DNA from: Sanghuangporus weigelae
Taxonomy: Eukaryota; Basidiomycota; Agaricomycetes; Hymenochaetales; Hymenochaetaceae
Reading direction: 5' to 3'
NCBI GenBank assembly: GCA_033182465.1
Contig: CP137326.1
Span: 558,001 to 622,000 of the forward strand
DNA length: 64,000 nt
Positions 32,647 to 44,331 of the stretch are shown here, piece after piece. Position 1 is the stretch's first letter. Each line of letters starts with the position of its first letter. The position numbers were made by a program, and so were the translations under genes. The notes beneath the pieces are model-generated. The model did no database searches. It had not been told where the DNA came from and saw nothing but the letters and a program-made list of their open reading frames with translations.

Positions 32647-35321
32647 ATGCCTCCTGGAACACCCTATAACTCGTTCGTCAAACCGTATCCGATTCGCGTC
32701 GACGAGTTCTCCGTGCCCCGCGATGGGAGTCTAACCGTGGCTGCGCTTCACCTGCTAACTCACACGCACTCTGACCATATCATCGGTCTGAATGCCAAAT
32801 CATTCGGTTCGATCATTATATGTTCTTGGGATGCGAAGGAAATGCTTTTGAGACACGAGACGTATCAAGCGCGGTTTCTTCGAGAAGAGGAATACGTTTT
32901 CGAAAAGCAACGAACTTTTGAGCACTTGAAATATTCATCATACCCTTCTCAGGATAAACGTGGACGCAACGACTTCGATCTGGTTGTAAGTCTCATATCT
33001 AATCTTTATCAGACAAAAATTGAATTGGTCGGAAGCGTGCTATGCCACTGCATGTACCCACCAAGGTCGAAATTTCAAACAATGAATGGGTGACCGTTAC
33101 TCTAATCGATGCCAATCACTGCCCAGGTTCTGTCATGTGTGTTATGCTTCTGGAGTATGTTTTGGGCACTTCCTTATGCTGACTGTATTTCAAGGTTCTT
33201 AATTCAAGGATCGAAGGGAGACATCCTGCATACAGGCGACTTTCGTGCGGAACCCATTTTTATTGGGTGCATCATGAAGAATCCGTTTCTAAAGCGTTAT
33301 ATTGACCGCAGCACCTCTAAAACCGAGGGCATAGAAAATAAGGAACTCCCGAAGACTCTGGAAGCCATTTATCTCGACACGGCTAGCATGCTCAACACGG
33401 ACAACATACCTTCTAAGGTCTGACTCATCCAATCGCATTCTCTCGTCAACTGACTTTTCCAGTAAAGACGGACGCAGTTAATGATCTCATAGAATTGATG
33501 AAAGCTTACCCCACTCACATGCGCTTCTTCATTAACGCTTGGACTTGGGGATATGAAGACATACTGAAAGGTATATCACGCACGTTCCAGTCTAAGGTAT
33601 GTTCTAGCTTCTATAAAGCAGGTCCCTCCCCCAAATTTCTTGACCTGCCACAGATTCATGTCGATAGGTATAAGCATGATGTCTACTCTAATCTCAGTGA
33701 CGGCTATCTCCGAGCGCTTGTCACACAAGATATCAAGTCTACGCGCTTTCACGCTTGTGAACGGTTCTCTCGCTGCGATCTCGTGCGCAACGAGGATCCA
33801 TGTGTTGTCTATATCAATCCTGTCAACATAAGCGCGGAGAATTGGGCGCTCTATCTCGCAAAGACAAAGGCCCAGCTAGAGCGTGGCGAATGGCAGAGTT
33901 TACTGGTAAGTACATAGATCTTCATCTATCGGTATAATGACTGACTGGAGGCATAGCTCGTTCCCCTACATCGCCATTCATCCCTGCCGGAGCTTCAGGA
34001 TTTTGTCAGCCTCTTCAAACCTAAGCGACTTGTACCAAACTTTTTGGAGCCTAGCCTTCGTGGCCTCGACTGGGCATGCATGCCAAACACGTTTGGACCG
34101 TACATGGCAGAGGGTGGCGCCTTACGCATCCAAGATGAAATGGCAGAAAACCTGTCCGTGGCTGATTTAAGGAACCTCGAGTTTAATGCAACAATCATGG
34201 ATTCGTCGTTCAAGAATCTGGAAGGCGGATATGCCTCCGATCAGCTTGATACACTTGCGAGTATCTGGACAGCAACACAGGGCATGGTCGATGGCTGTTT
34301 TACAGCAGGAGGACTCATCTCGAGATTGATGGGATTTCTGCCGAAAGGAATATCTGCGCTCGTTGAGCGTGCTCAGAGAGATGCCAATCACCAAAAGGCA
34401 CTGCCACAGTATCTGGAAAGTGAGGATGAGGCTGACAGTTCAAGTGACGAGGAAGATTCGGGAATGGTGGCTGAATTGTTTTTTGGTGGTCATCTCAACC
34501 CCCCTCTTTTGAAAAATTCGCCAGAAGGTGCGAGTGAAGGCAGCCCTGGCAAGAACTCGGAGACAAATGGTCCACAAACCGCTTCAATACTGGCACTATC
34601 GAAAGCATCCTTTGCGCCACCCGGTCATTGCCGTCTACCCGAAAGTTCCTCCAAACTTTCAGGTACATTGGACATTATCGACAGCAATGGGCCGTTAGTG
34701 TCGTCAGAGAAAGAGCCTGGAGACACCGACCAGGTAGGCAGGAGAAAGGCATACTTGGCAACTGTGACTGCCGTACGTGCGATTTTGGATATTTCAAGTG
34801 ACGCGCAGCAGAGTGATGTTGCGGAATCACCTGAGGCCACTCAGCTCGTTCATCACGAAAATAGTGAATGGTCACAGGGTTCGTCCTCTGCCCCAGCGCA
34901 AACCCTCAAACGTCACGCATCCCATGATATCCTTCGAGGAAAACATAAGGAGAGGCGCCGGAGGAAGGAAGCAAGAGTCGAGTTAGCGCATAGATTGTCA
35001 CTTGCGAGACCCGACCTCGCGAAGCAGAGGGCGACCACTCGGAAGTTTGAGAAGCTGCGCAGGGAGGCGTCATCTTCGTCGTCATCGACTGCGTCGAAGC
35101 ACAGATTCTCGATTTCAACTACTCCGCTGGCGGGTCACAAGTTGCCCGCGAGCAGCAGCTCTGACTGCGGCCCGACTATTAATTGGTCACGAAGCCATTC
35201 ACTCGAAAAGCAGGTTCTGGAAGACTTGCAGATGGGCAGGAAGCCATCTCTCCCTACTATGAGATTTGTTCTGAATGACATCTTTGGTGACAAAGAACCT
35301 GAATCCCGTACCAGTACTTGA
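32647..35321 (+). CDS. Artemis/SNM1-type metallo-beta-lactamase/beta-CASP nuclease
   Basis: DNA repair nuclease of the Pso2/SNM1/Artemis family, acting on cross-links or hairpin and overhang ends. Six exons: 32647-32985, 33036-33136, 33195-33417, 33468-33596, 33654-33905, 33957-35321. They give 802 residues. Metallo-beta-lactamase motifs are THTHSDHIIGL (HxHxDH), IDANHCPGSVMFLIQG, and HTGDFRAE. The beta-CASP part has IYLDTASML (the usual form is LDTT/S), INAWTWGYEDIL, IHVDRYKHDVYSN, and VPLHRHSSLPELQDFVSLF. The N-terminal PYPIRVDEFSVP matches the Artemis subgroup better than Pso2, and no Pso2-type zinc finger is seen. The last ~400 residues are disordered, Ser-rich and basic, with a stretch of acidic residues (SEDEADSSSDEEDSG). 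An upstream in-frame Met at 32476 is possible but less likely. Confidence 0.9.
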
Positions 35322-37554
35322 AGTCTTAGTCAGTAACAGTAAAGAGCCTTTCTGCACTTATCCTTATCTTTATTTATGTCATCCCTTCTCGATTTAGTGA
35401 CAATGCCACTTCGATACATGCCCTTTTCAACGATCCTCTCTGCTTTTTTATTTTGACGATCACCTGTACCCCGGTTCCTTTCCCGCGATGCTCGAAAGGT
35501 TGTTTTCTTAGTCAGACGATGTATCAATACTACAGCCTCGTGCGTGAAACGTGCGTCTGCGACGTGTTTGTATCCGTGCCTCTCGTAATTTCATTCCCCC
35601 AAAATGGAAAATTTTCACTTAAGCCACGGCCCATGGCCAGAGCGTGTCCTAGGTAGGCATTGATTCCGGTTCAACAACACCCACAGGCAGTTGCAAGTCC
35701 CTTGAACGACCAAATGTGCAATGCTTGCGCCATTCTCCACCATTCAACTTCCCAGCTGATATGAGAGCGAATTCTTTCATTCATGAGCGAATCGACGGCT
35801 GTTGCTTCTCAATAGCAAGTGCCGAATATGCATTCTCCATGACTGAGTAGACCGTATACAGCCTTGCATTCGCCTCGATGCGACCGGTCGAGCTTATTAC
35901 GTGTATTGTACATAGCCAAGAAAGAGCGCGTTTAATTTTTGACAAACGCGAGTCCGCGACGCGACGCGTCAAGTTCCGTTTGCAGAATGGAATCTGCATG
36001 GGGAGACCGGTCCTAACGTGGTCGTTACCAAAGCCATATTTTCCCAACGTTTATTCTGGCGCTAGTGCAAGAACAGGTTAATGTGGGATGCTTTTGAGCT
36101 GAGAAAGAAATTCCAGGGTGGGTACCCGCGGAGGGTTGTCTAGGGCTGGATGTCTTTGTTTGTTCAATTATGTTAGCGCTCAAGACGTCATGAAGATCGG
36201 ACGTCGGGTGCTCGATGCCCTGAATTTCAAGGAAGGCTCAGAGGGGTCATGGATTTTGAACATTCGGCCGAAGGGCCTGTAAAGGCGCTCTTCACTAGCC
36301 AGAAGACATCGATGGGGTTGTTTCTGTCCCTGCAGAATATCCGGAAAGAACGGCATCTCTTTCTCGCCATTCGAGCGTCGATGGTTCCTAGAGGGTGGAC
36401 GGTCGATACTTCCGGAACGGCAACCACAGACAAAATCAAACGCCGACTTATTACAGAGTTGCGGCCCGGCTGTTGTCTGCGAACAGCTTCCGTAAATCGG
36501 AGGAGTGGGCTCGACATCACACGATCCACGATTGGTTGACAGACACGGATTATGAGAACTCCGAGTGCCTCGCTCGAGGCGAGTTGCTCTCAGGGACGAC
36601 TTTGTAATGCACTTTCGGGGTGATTGCCTCGCAAGAGATCTGGTCCCGCTTGGCAACTGACGCAAGTTAGCAGGAAGAAAATCCGAGAGTAAAATAGGCA
36701 TGCTAAAAGACGCCGCCCGTTGTGGTGGGCCCAGCATTACCGGTAAACCCCTAAGTGGCTCCAAGCTTTACCATGCCGTCCATCCCATCGTCTTGGACGG
36801 ACGGATCGCTCGGAGACATTTAGGCTCTAGACTCCATATCAAAAATTTCGATGAGATTCGAAGAGAAAATGGGGATCCACTCTCTTTTCGCTGTACCTTC
36901 CGGCCGGAATGTCGCAGGAATAGTGTGAAGAGGCTTTGCAAAACAAAGAGAGCGCAGCAGGAATCAAATAACGCACAGTCCTCCTAAATATTTGCGAGAA
37001 AAAAATACAATTTAACGACTGCGGAGCGCCTAAAAGATGTGAGAAGTCCTTGACACAGAATCGGAAACAGGGATTCCCCTGTGAACTGATGAACAGGTAG
37101 CTTGGATTCACGGGTTGGGTTTTTGTGCGGCAAACCAAAGGTGTTGCGGCCGGTCTCTCCCATCCAATGGGCACGTGCATCACACGTTTTCACACGATCC
37201 AAAAGCAGAGAAGAAAGCGAAAACTTTATTCACGGATTCCATTTACGACAAATTTAGTACGCCACGCGTCAGCAACCCTCATTTCATTTTCTGCGTGCAA
37301 TTTTTCTTGCTTCTAGGCACCCATCTCCATCCTTTCCCTCTCCGATCATCTGCTTCCACGCCGCTGAAGCCACCTTCACAGATTATCTCATCGAAAAGTA
37401 TAAAGGGCGCAGCATTTTCACTATGAAAGCCTCGACACCTCGCTCCCCTCGTCCTTTGCCGAACCCGCTCCGCGCCTCCCTACTGTTCGACGCGTATAGA
37501 CAATCCTTGTATTCATAAAGACTCTGTACACTCTCTATACTACTAGCAGACACC
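35322..37554. other. intergenic, 2.2 kb
   Basis: No gene recognised. Open stretches on both strands at 36180-36764 overlap each other and have no family features. A TATA box for the downstream gene is at 37399-37405. Confidence 0.45.
37399..37405 (+). promoter_or_regulatory. TATA box of the expansin-like gene
   Basis: TATAAAG, 150 bp upstream of the start codon at 37555, in an otherwise pyrimidine-rich promoter. Confidence 0.5.
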
Positions 37555-38170
37555 ATGTTACGCGTCGTCACCTTCCTCGTCGCGTTCTTCGCGTTCACTT
37601 TGTTCACCTTCGCTTCCCCGCTCCCAGAGAACGGGACCGTTGCCGAGAGCTTTGAGAAGCGCATTACTCATACCGGCAGGGTGAATATCATTCACTGATC
37701 CAGCAGCTCTTTGAGTGACTAACATTCTTTGTCGTCCTCAGGGCACCTGGTACTACCCTGGCCTTGGGAATTGTGGCTACACGGACTCTTCATCAGACGA
37801 TGTCGTCGCTATTGCAAAGAGCAGGTATGGTAGCGGTGGGAACTGCAACCAGGTTGGTGATCATCGTCTCGTCAAGATGCGATGTATGTAAGTTTCCTGA
37901 CTGGCGATTCTTTCTTTCGCTCTTAGTGGATTGCGATCACGAACACTGCAAACGGCAAGACCGTGTTTGGCAAGACCCGAGATAGTTGTCCGAGCTGCGC
38001 AGATGGCGACCTTGGTAAGCATTCGCCACTTCACTTTCTTTGACAGAAGCCCGATTGACTTCTAAATTCAATCAGACATGTCTCCAGCTGTCTTCTCACA
38101 ACTTGCGGATCTCGGCACTGGCGTGGTCTCAATCTCTTGGCACTTCATGTCGAAGAGCTGGTCTCCATAA
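37555..38170 (+). CDS. secreted expansin-like double-psi beta-barrel protein
   Basis: Small RlpA-like/barwin-type secreted protein, often labelled riboflavin aldehyde-forming enzyme-like in mushrooms. Four exons: 37555-37680, 37742-37852, 37927-38014, 38076-38170. They give 139 residues. The signal peptide (LRVVTFLVAFFAFTLFTFA) is followed by a propeptide ending in a KR site (ESFEKR). The single domain begins GTWYYPGLGNCGYTDSS, continues WIAITNTANGKTVFGKTRDS and CPSCADGDLDMSPAVFSQLA, and ends in VSISWHF. This is the full-length double-psi barrel with paired cysteines (GNC, NCN, SCPSC). The catalytic Asp region GDLDMSP is typical of loosenin-type expansin-like proteins, which loosen cellulose and chitin without hydrolysis. 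There is no binding module. Confidence 0.9.
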
Positions 38171-41100
38171 CTAACTTGCGAGCAAGCTCAAACTACCTTT
38201 ATTCCTATAAGTAACTCCTTTCTGGGTTTCTTTTCGGGCTTTTGTTTCTTTCTCCTTTGGGTATACCGCGCTTTTATATTGTTTTCGACGGTCGCAGGAT
38301 ACCAACCCCTTATGCATCGCTATGCGATCGACACCTCATAGACTCGGGGGCCGAATAATAAAGTGCACCGACGTAAAGATAAACGAAATTGCTTTGTATT
38401 TGTACACCATTTTACCTTGTTTTGCTGATAGTTATCCTTTGTTGATTTACCTTACATGCTTGGTCTCCGTCGGGAACGGCTTGTGCTAGATTACCTTTGC
38501 TTGTATCGCCGCTGTGCAGCCGTTCAGTACCATAGAGATGAAATGAATTAGAAATACATATGTTTGACATCTTCCGATATGTTGTGCGAACCGCAGCCGA
38601 TCCGATCAACGCCAAATGTACTTTTCACTCAATGTTTACCGTCTCAAGCAGCCTTCGTAATTGTAAAGGACTCCTGCGATAAATCGTGGATAATCTCGAA
38701 CTGCACTTCTGGTTTTCTCTTCTTGTTAGTCCGTTTCTTCACCGTATTTATTGATTATATGATGAAGGAGCGCCAAGTTGATCAAATTATCTCACTGCGG
38801 TGATAGAGAGGGTGTTCTCTCCCGGTCATAAGATGCAATATCCCTCTGATTCTGAAAGAACAACCGACATCTGATAGGTCTACTGAGTTCTCATTACGTT
38901 GAGGAATTGAATACAATTTGTTAGCGGAAGTCCTTTCACTTCCGTCAGATATGAAAATCTGCTCTTCTGTCAGACAAAATTCACGTAATGACAATAAAAT
39001 CGAGGAGAATCGGTGTTCTCGGTCAATTTTGCAGCAACTGTAAACCTTGTAGCATTGTACATTGAATGTCCTGATCTACCCCAGAGGAATTACATAAAAC
39101 TTAATCACAATTTCTGATTTATTTTTGGACGGCGTCGCCGATCCCGTTGATCACCGTCGATCCCCAGCGATGTCAATCTTGGAGAAATTTGACTTCCTTT
39201 GTTACCAAAAGAAGAGGAAGGCCCTAGATGAATGCAGTATCAGTTGAGGGGTCTCTGAATTGGCTGCCATAGGTATAACATACCGAATATCTTGTCCGGT
39301 TTTCATCAATTCTTGGTCTTTTCATTTTTGTTGATGGTCTTTACGGAAGACTCGGAATCCTGTCCTGTCATCAGACCTGAGGCTGAAGTAAAAGACATTT
39401 GGTAGGGATGTATAATAATCGGAACCTTAAGTCCCTTGTACGTGTCTTAGAAGGTTTTCACGGCAACCTACAGTCACATGCTCAGATTCACCACTGTTGC
39501 TTGCGCATACTAGAATAAATATTGCAAATTAAAGGTATTGAAACTTGATCCATACTTCGACATGCTTCATCTGAAAGCCCGAAGAAAGTTGTCCATTCCT
39601 TGAAATTGAATGTATGTTCATCCCGAGGGAATATCATTCAAAGTAGCGGCATTGCAAGTATCCGACACTCGGAGACGGAGATATCCTTTCTCTTGCTTCT
39701 TTCATGAACATCTAAAAGTACCTTATTATAAAGACTCCGCGAAGCTCTTCCCGGTATCAGATTAATCGCAGGCATCAGTTTAAAGCTAAACTCTACTGCC
39801 TGAATAACTACACCAAGAGTCCTCTACTGCCGAGATTGTGAGTGGATTGACCTTCATGAAGTAATCCAGAGAAGATTGTTTCAGTTACCTGACCAATTTT
39901 TGAACCTGATAGTGGGGAGAGTTTAATAAATGCACAAAATCAGACTTCTGTGCCTCTTTTGGACCTCAAAATCAAGAATGAGAGTTTTTGTACAAATTAA
40001 AGGTACATGGACTAAGCAAAGGCGTTCGAACTGACGGTGCTGCGAGCTCATTAATTCAAAAATATGAGCAATTCAGCTTGAGTAACAGTACCTAATTATG
40101 CGTTGTACGGCACAAGGGAATGAGCGAGAGTCTTCTCAAACGCGGACACAACGCACCTCAAAGATTTTGAGACGTAGTCCATGAGAGAAAGGAGTTGCCC
40201 TTCTCTTACTTCGGACAGTTCTTTCTCCTGCGTTGTGAATCTCCCGTCCATTCGTGTACTACCAGTACCTCCCCGTCGGCACGCATCCATCCCGGCGGTC
40301 TCGGTCAGAAACAATTTGAGAGGTCGTGCGTCTCAGCATGGCACTTTCAGGTCTGGTCAGAGATCCGACGACGCAGAGAACGGCCATAGTTGCAATGTGG
40401 CTGACTCCCGAAAGCAACATTTTCAATCGGAATCAGCCATTATTACACTGATGCTGAAAGTCAAGCGCCAACTAGCCAAAGCACAATCAGTTCGGAATTG
40501 GCCAGAAGTCTTCTTAGCATGTAGCCAAGTACCAAATTAGCCAGAAAGTGTCTGAGAGTTCTGGCCTCAGGACAAGGGACGGCGATTGAAGACCGAGGTA
40601 CTAAAGCAGCCAGAGAAACACCGCGATATGGTGGCCAATTCATGTCGAAGTTACAAGGAGGCATTGGTGAGAAGGGGGAAGATGATGTCCAATGACTGTG
40701 GCCCCGCCAACTAAAACGAATTCACTTGCCGGCCGGTCTGGCGCCCAGAAAGGATGTGAGAAGGTTTCCGGACGCTCAAGCATCACGTTTCTGTGAGGAC
40801 ATTGGACGTCAAGCGATCAAACCGCAATCCTGCAAATTTAGTCTCCGCCTGACTCTTCCAATGTCATTGTCAGCGATAACGATATAAGGAGAGCTCCTCT
40901 TCGGTCATTTTACCCAGGTCATTCATCCCCTCCTTTCTTGCGTCCCAACGTCTGCTCCTAGAGGGTCCGCGCTGATCATTGTCTCCTCCTTCAGCACCGC
41001 CGTGTTGAAGGCTCCGCGGCATTCGGCTCTGTGGCCGCTCGGATCCGTTTGATGCGGTTACCATTGACAGATGAAAGCCTCAGTGATCTTTATTGACAGT

Positions 41101-42046
41101 GCCAGAGGCGAACAGCAGTTGACATTTAAGGACATCTTAGTAGGTAGCGAACGGTGCGTCGATTAAAGCGGGGTCTACTGGGCGCCTGTCTGGTGATCAG
41201 ATACCAAGGCGTCACGATACGTATTTCTTGGTATCACATGCCGCAGTGTTTAGGAGTTGGATCTGAAGATGATCTGGCCAGCATACGGGAGGACGTAGGC
41301 CACGCTGGTCGATAAGATTCGAAGTCAGTGAACGATATAAATTATCGCGAAGAGTCTCCGAGCCGGAGGTAAGCCACAGTCGTCTTGGTTCTAAAGAAAT
41401 TGTCTGAACTAACTGTCCGTCAGATGTCAGATCAAAGCATTGCATCATGGAATTGAGGCGAAACAAACGTTGGGTAAGCTTTGCGGATCATGACAAAACT
41501 GCGTTGAGTAAAGACACAAGCTACGCTACAACGACCCGCGGAATCAATTTCCGGGTAATTAATTTTTCATTCCTTCCGTTACTTACTCTCTCTTTTCATT
41601 GTACCCATTTTGAAGTAGTCAGCTCTGCAATAGGGCCGGACTCTCTTCACCTCTCGTTTCCTAACCAACGTTTTTTTGAAGAGTGCGGAACAGAGGCGAT
41701 CGAGCTCGACCCTTGCCCAGAGCTGTCAAATATTGCTTCGATGTTCCGCAATGAAGCAACGTGGATATGATTTCTGCTATTTAATTTCCGCGATGGTCGT
41801 CTTGTTTGTAGGAGGAGAAAATGGTATAGTGGCCCAAGACCTAAATAGAGCAAAATTTATACCTGTTCCTGGTTTGGCTGGTTCCCGCGTTCATCAGCGA
41901 AGGCGCCGATGTCTAGGTTACGGCTTTCCCACTCGGGAGTTCGCTATCGATTTTCTGCAGTCTGCTTTCCTACTATGGGGGACAGGGCAGCTCAATCACA
42001 GCCTGGATCAATGGGCACCCGCCATTTGAAAATGCAATCGCTAAAG
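38171..42046. other. 3.9-kb gene-free stretch
   Basis: The longest gene-free stretch in the window. I see no conserved protein motifs, reverse transcriptase or transposase signature, terminal repeats or RNA gene. Short open stretches (41447-41770, 41676-42029) lack family features. A 9-bp hairpin occurs at 41200-41235. Its composition is less GC-rich than the genes at either side, consistent with decayed DNA. Confidence 0.45.
41200..41235. repeat. 9-bp inverted repeat
   Basis: GATACCAAG (41200-41208) and CTTGGTATC (41227-41235) are perfect reverse complements around an 18-nt spacer. No gene is close. Confidence 0.5.
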
Positions 42047-44087
42047 TTAATCTCTGCTACGCCTATTTAGTTGTGAGTCTTCCGCAATGACCACACGAGC
42101 TTCGTTCATTATGATGGCGTACGCGGCGTCAATGTGTCTTTCTTCAGTCCAAGCTGACCCAACGGCGAATCGGATGCAGAAGATATCATTCAGAACAGTT
42201 TTCGTGAGAACGATGTCTCTGCGTTCCCCCAACCTCTTATAAAGAGCCTGCGTCAGTCTGTTCTGCGTGGCAAGCTTGTTCTCGGCATCCGCGGGCGCAC
42301 CCACATGAAAGACACTGATAGCGAAGGATGGAGGTGCGACGAGCAGCAGTTCGCCCGATGATTGGACGAGAGAAACGAAGCGATCATTGAGAGAAATGGT
42401 CTAAGTCAATGCGACCACAATTAGATGTCAATATCAAATAATCCCGAAAGTGGAAGACGATTTACCCTTCGAATATACTCCTGGAAGCCTTGGACACCGA
42501 AACTGCGAAGTACAAACCATATCTTTAAAGAACGGAATCGGCGCCCGAGACTCAAGTGCCAATTCCGGTAGTCAATTACCGTTCCTTAGCGGGTAGCTTA
42601 GCGTCAGCTATATTACTACATTACGGTACTTGAAGTAACTGACCTTCTTCACTGTGCTTCGACCGAAGGAACTCTGGCGTGATGTCTAAAGCGTCAATCA
42701 AGTGCCTCCGGTCTCTGACCCAAAGACCAGAACAGTCAAAGTTGACCAATCCCCACTGCAAGCGAGAAACGTGTAAGCGAGGTAAATCATACTTAGGAAC
42801 ACAAGTGGTCACCTTGTGAAAGTTCACACAAAATGAATCTGCGAACTGATTGATTTGATCAAGGTAGCAGGTCCTTCGGTATTCAGGACAAGCAAGTGTC
42901 ACTCCTGCCCATGCGGCATCGACATGTACCCATAATGAAGGATAGCCCTTGGCTACTCATTCTTTGTCACAACGCGGGTCAACAGTGAAAACGTGAACAC
43001 AGCTCACCGACTTCAAGGATCTCAGCCAAATTATCAACAGCGCCAGACGATGTCGTTCCGACTGTCGCAACTTCAGGATTCGCTTCGATCAGTTAGGTTG
43101 TTTGCAGTGTAAAATGAGAAATTCTACCCAAGACAAACGGATGGAGCCCCACGTTTATGTCTTCTTCCAATGCAGCTTGTAACGTGGTTCCTCTCAAAGA
43201 AAATGCATTCTCAAGCGTCACATCAAGCGCCCTCGCGCGGAGACCGAGAATCAGAGCAGCCTTTTCCCCCAGGGAATGTGTCTGTGTGGTCGTGTAGATG
43301 ACTAGCTTACTTATATCAACTTCTGGATGCACTCGTGTATAGGCAGAGCGTGCAGCTACGATAGACACGAGTCCTGAGTCTGAAGCTGTCGTCTGTATAT
43401 CGAATAATCATTATTAGCCCGCCGACTCAATGCAGATGACAGATGAAACAGATTACGCATACCTGAATAACTCCACCACCTCTTCCTCGTTCGTTATAAA
43501 ACGCTTCGTCAAGTCCAAAGAGCTTAGCGGACCAGTCCATCACGACCGCCTCCAACTCCGTACATGCTGGACTACATTCCCACTAGCGGACGCGTTAAGA
43601 ATGCGCGTCATCATTATATCCGATAGACTCACGTTGAATCCTGGATTCGGTATAGCAGTTGCGTATAGATCTCCCAAGGTTCCTTCAAAAGTTGCCGCTG
43701 TTGGAAAATACGCGAAGAACGACGGGTGCTGCCAGACTGTCAGACCTGTATTCTATTTTAGAATACAGCCGCATTATTCAAAATATACCCTCATCAACTG
43801 ACCCGGTTGTACGAGACTCAAGTAGTCATCAGCAATTTGCTGAAAATCCTCCCCCTGGTCAGGCGCTTGATCTGCAAATCCCATATCACTTGTCCATTAG
43901 GCACTTGGTAAGAAGAGCCTCCGAATATCCATCTTCACGAACCAGGAAGAGCCTTCCGCAAGTACCCGGGCTCCACATCAGCCGCGGGGCCGCGTTTCTC
44001 AAGGCTATAGTAAAAATCGCATATCCGATCAATGGCTTGATAGCCTGCCTTGCGAAAACTATTTTGAAAGAGATTTTGTGTGACCAT
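42047..44087 (-). CDS. aromatic-L-amino-acid decarboxylase (PLP-dependent, group II)
   Basis: Decarboxylates tryptophan, tyrosine or related amino acids to amines. Ten exons, in gene order 44087-43943, 43871-43803, 43745-43633, 43582-43463, 43392-43128, 43082-43008, 42955-42813, 42755-42644, 42584-42466, 42400-42047. They give 504 residues. Motifs: [17 protein letters not shown] and [11 protein letters not shown] at the N-terminus, [53 protein letters not shown], and [14 protein letters not shown]. Then come HVDAAWAG (the Asp that pairs with the PLP ring nitrogen), [13 protein letters not shown] (PLP Lys), and [20 protein letters not shown]. The gene appears complete with no broken motif. It resembles the plant/animal-type AADC family, not the PsiD phosphatidylserine-decarboxylase-like type. 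The C-terminus is short. Substrate cannot be told from sequence. Confidence 0.93.
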
Positions 44088-44331
44088 GTGAAGGGGGAGA
44101 CAGTTTGGAAGAAGCCAGGCTCACCCCTCTATGTCCAACGGCATCCTAGTATGTACAGTGAAGGTCCGCAAGAAGATCGTGTCTTGGTAGATGACTCCTT
44201 AAGACAACTTGTTATTAAGCTTCAGATCCTTGTCTCGCCGGATTTGAGCTTCTTCGGATTGATCGGAACTTTATGATAACGGCAACTGCCGAAATAGAGG
44301 TCGTACAGCAAAATTTGTATGTATTGATCTA

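Noticed and set aside
36180-36764. 194-codon minus-strand and overlapping plus-strand open stretches
   Set aside because: Overlapping open frames on both strands in a GC-richer patch are expected by chance; rich in Arg, Ser and Pro with no motif.
38171-42046. Possible transposon or retroelement remnant
   Set aside because: Looked for polymerase, integrase and transposase motifs, terminal repeats and long open frames; none seen. Left as unexplained gene-free DNA.
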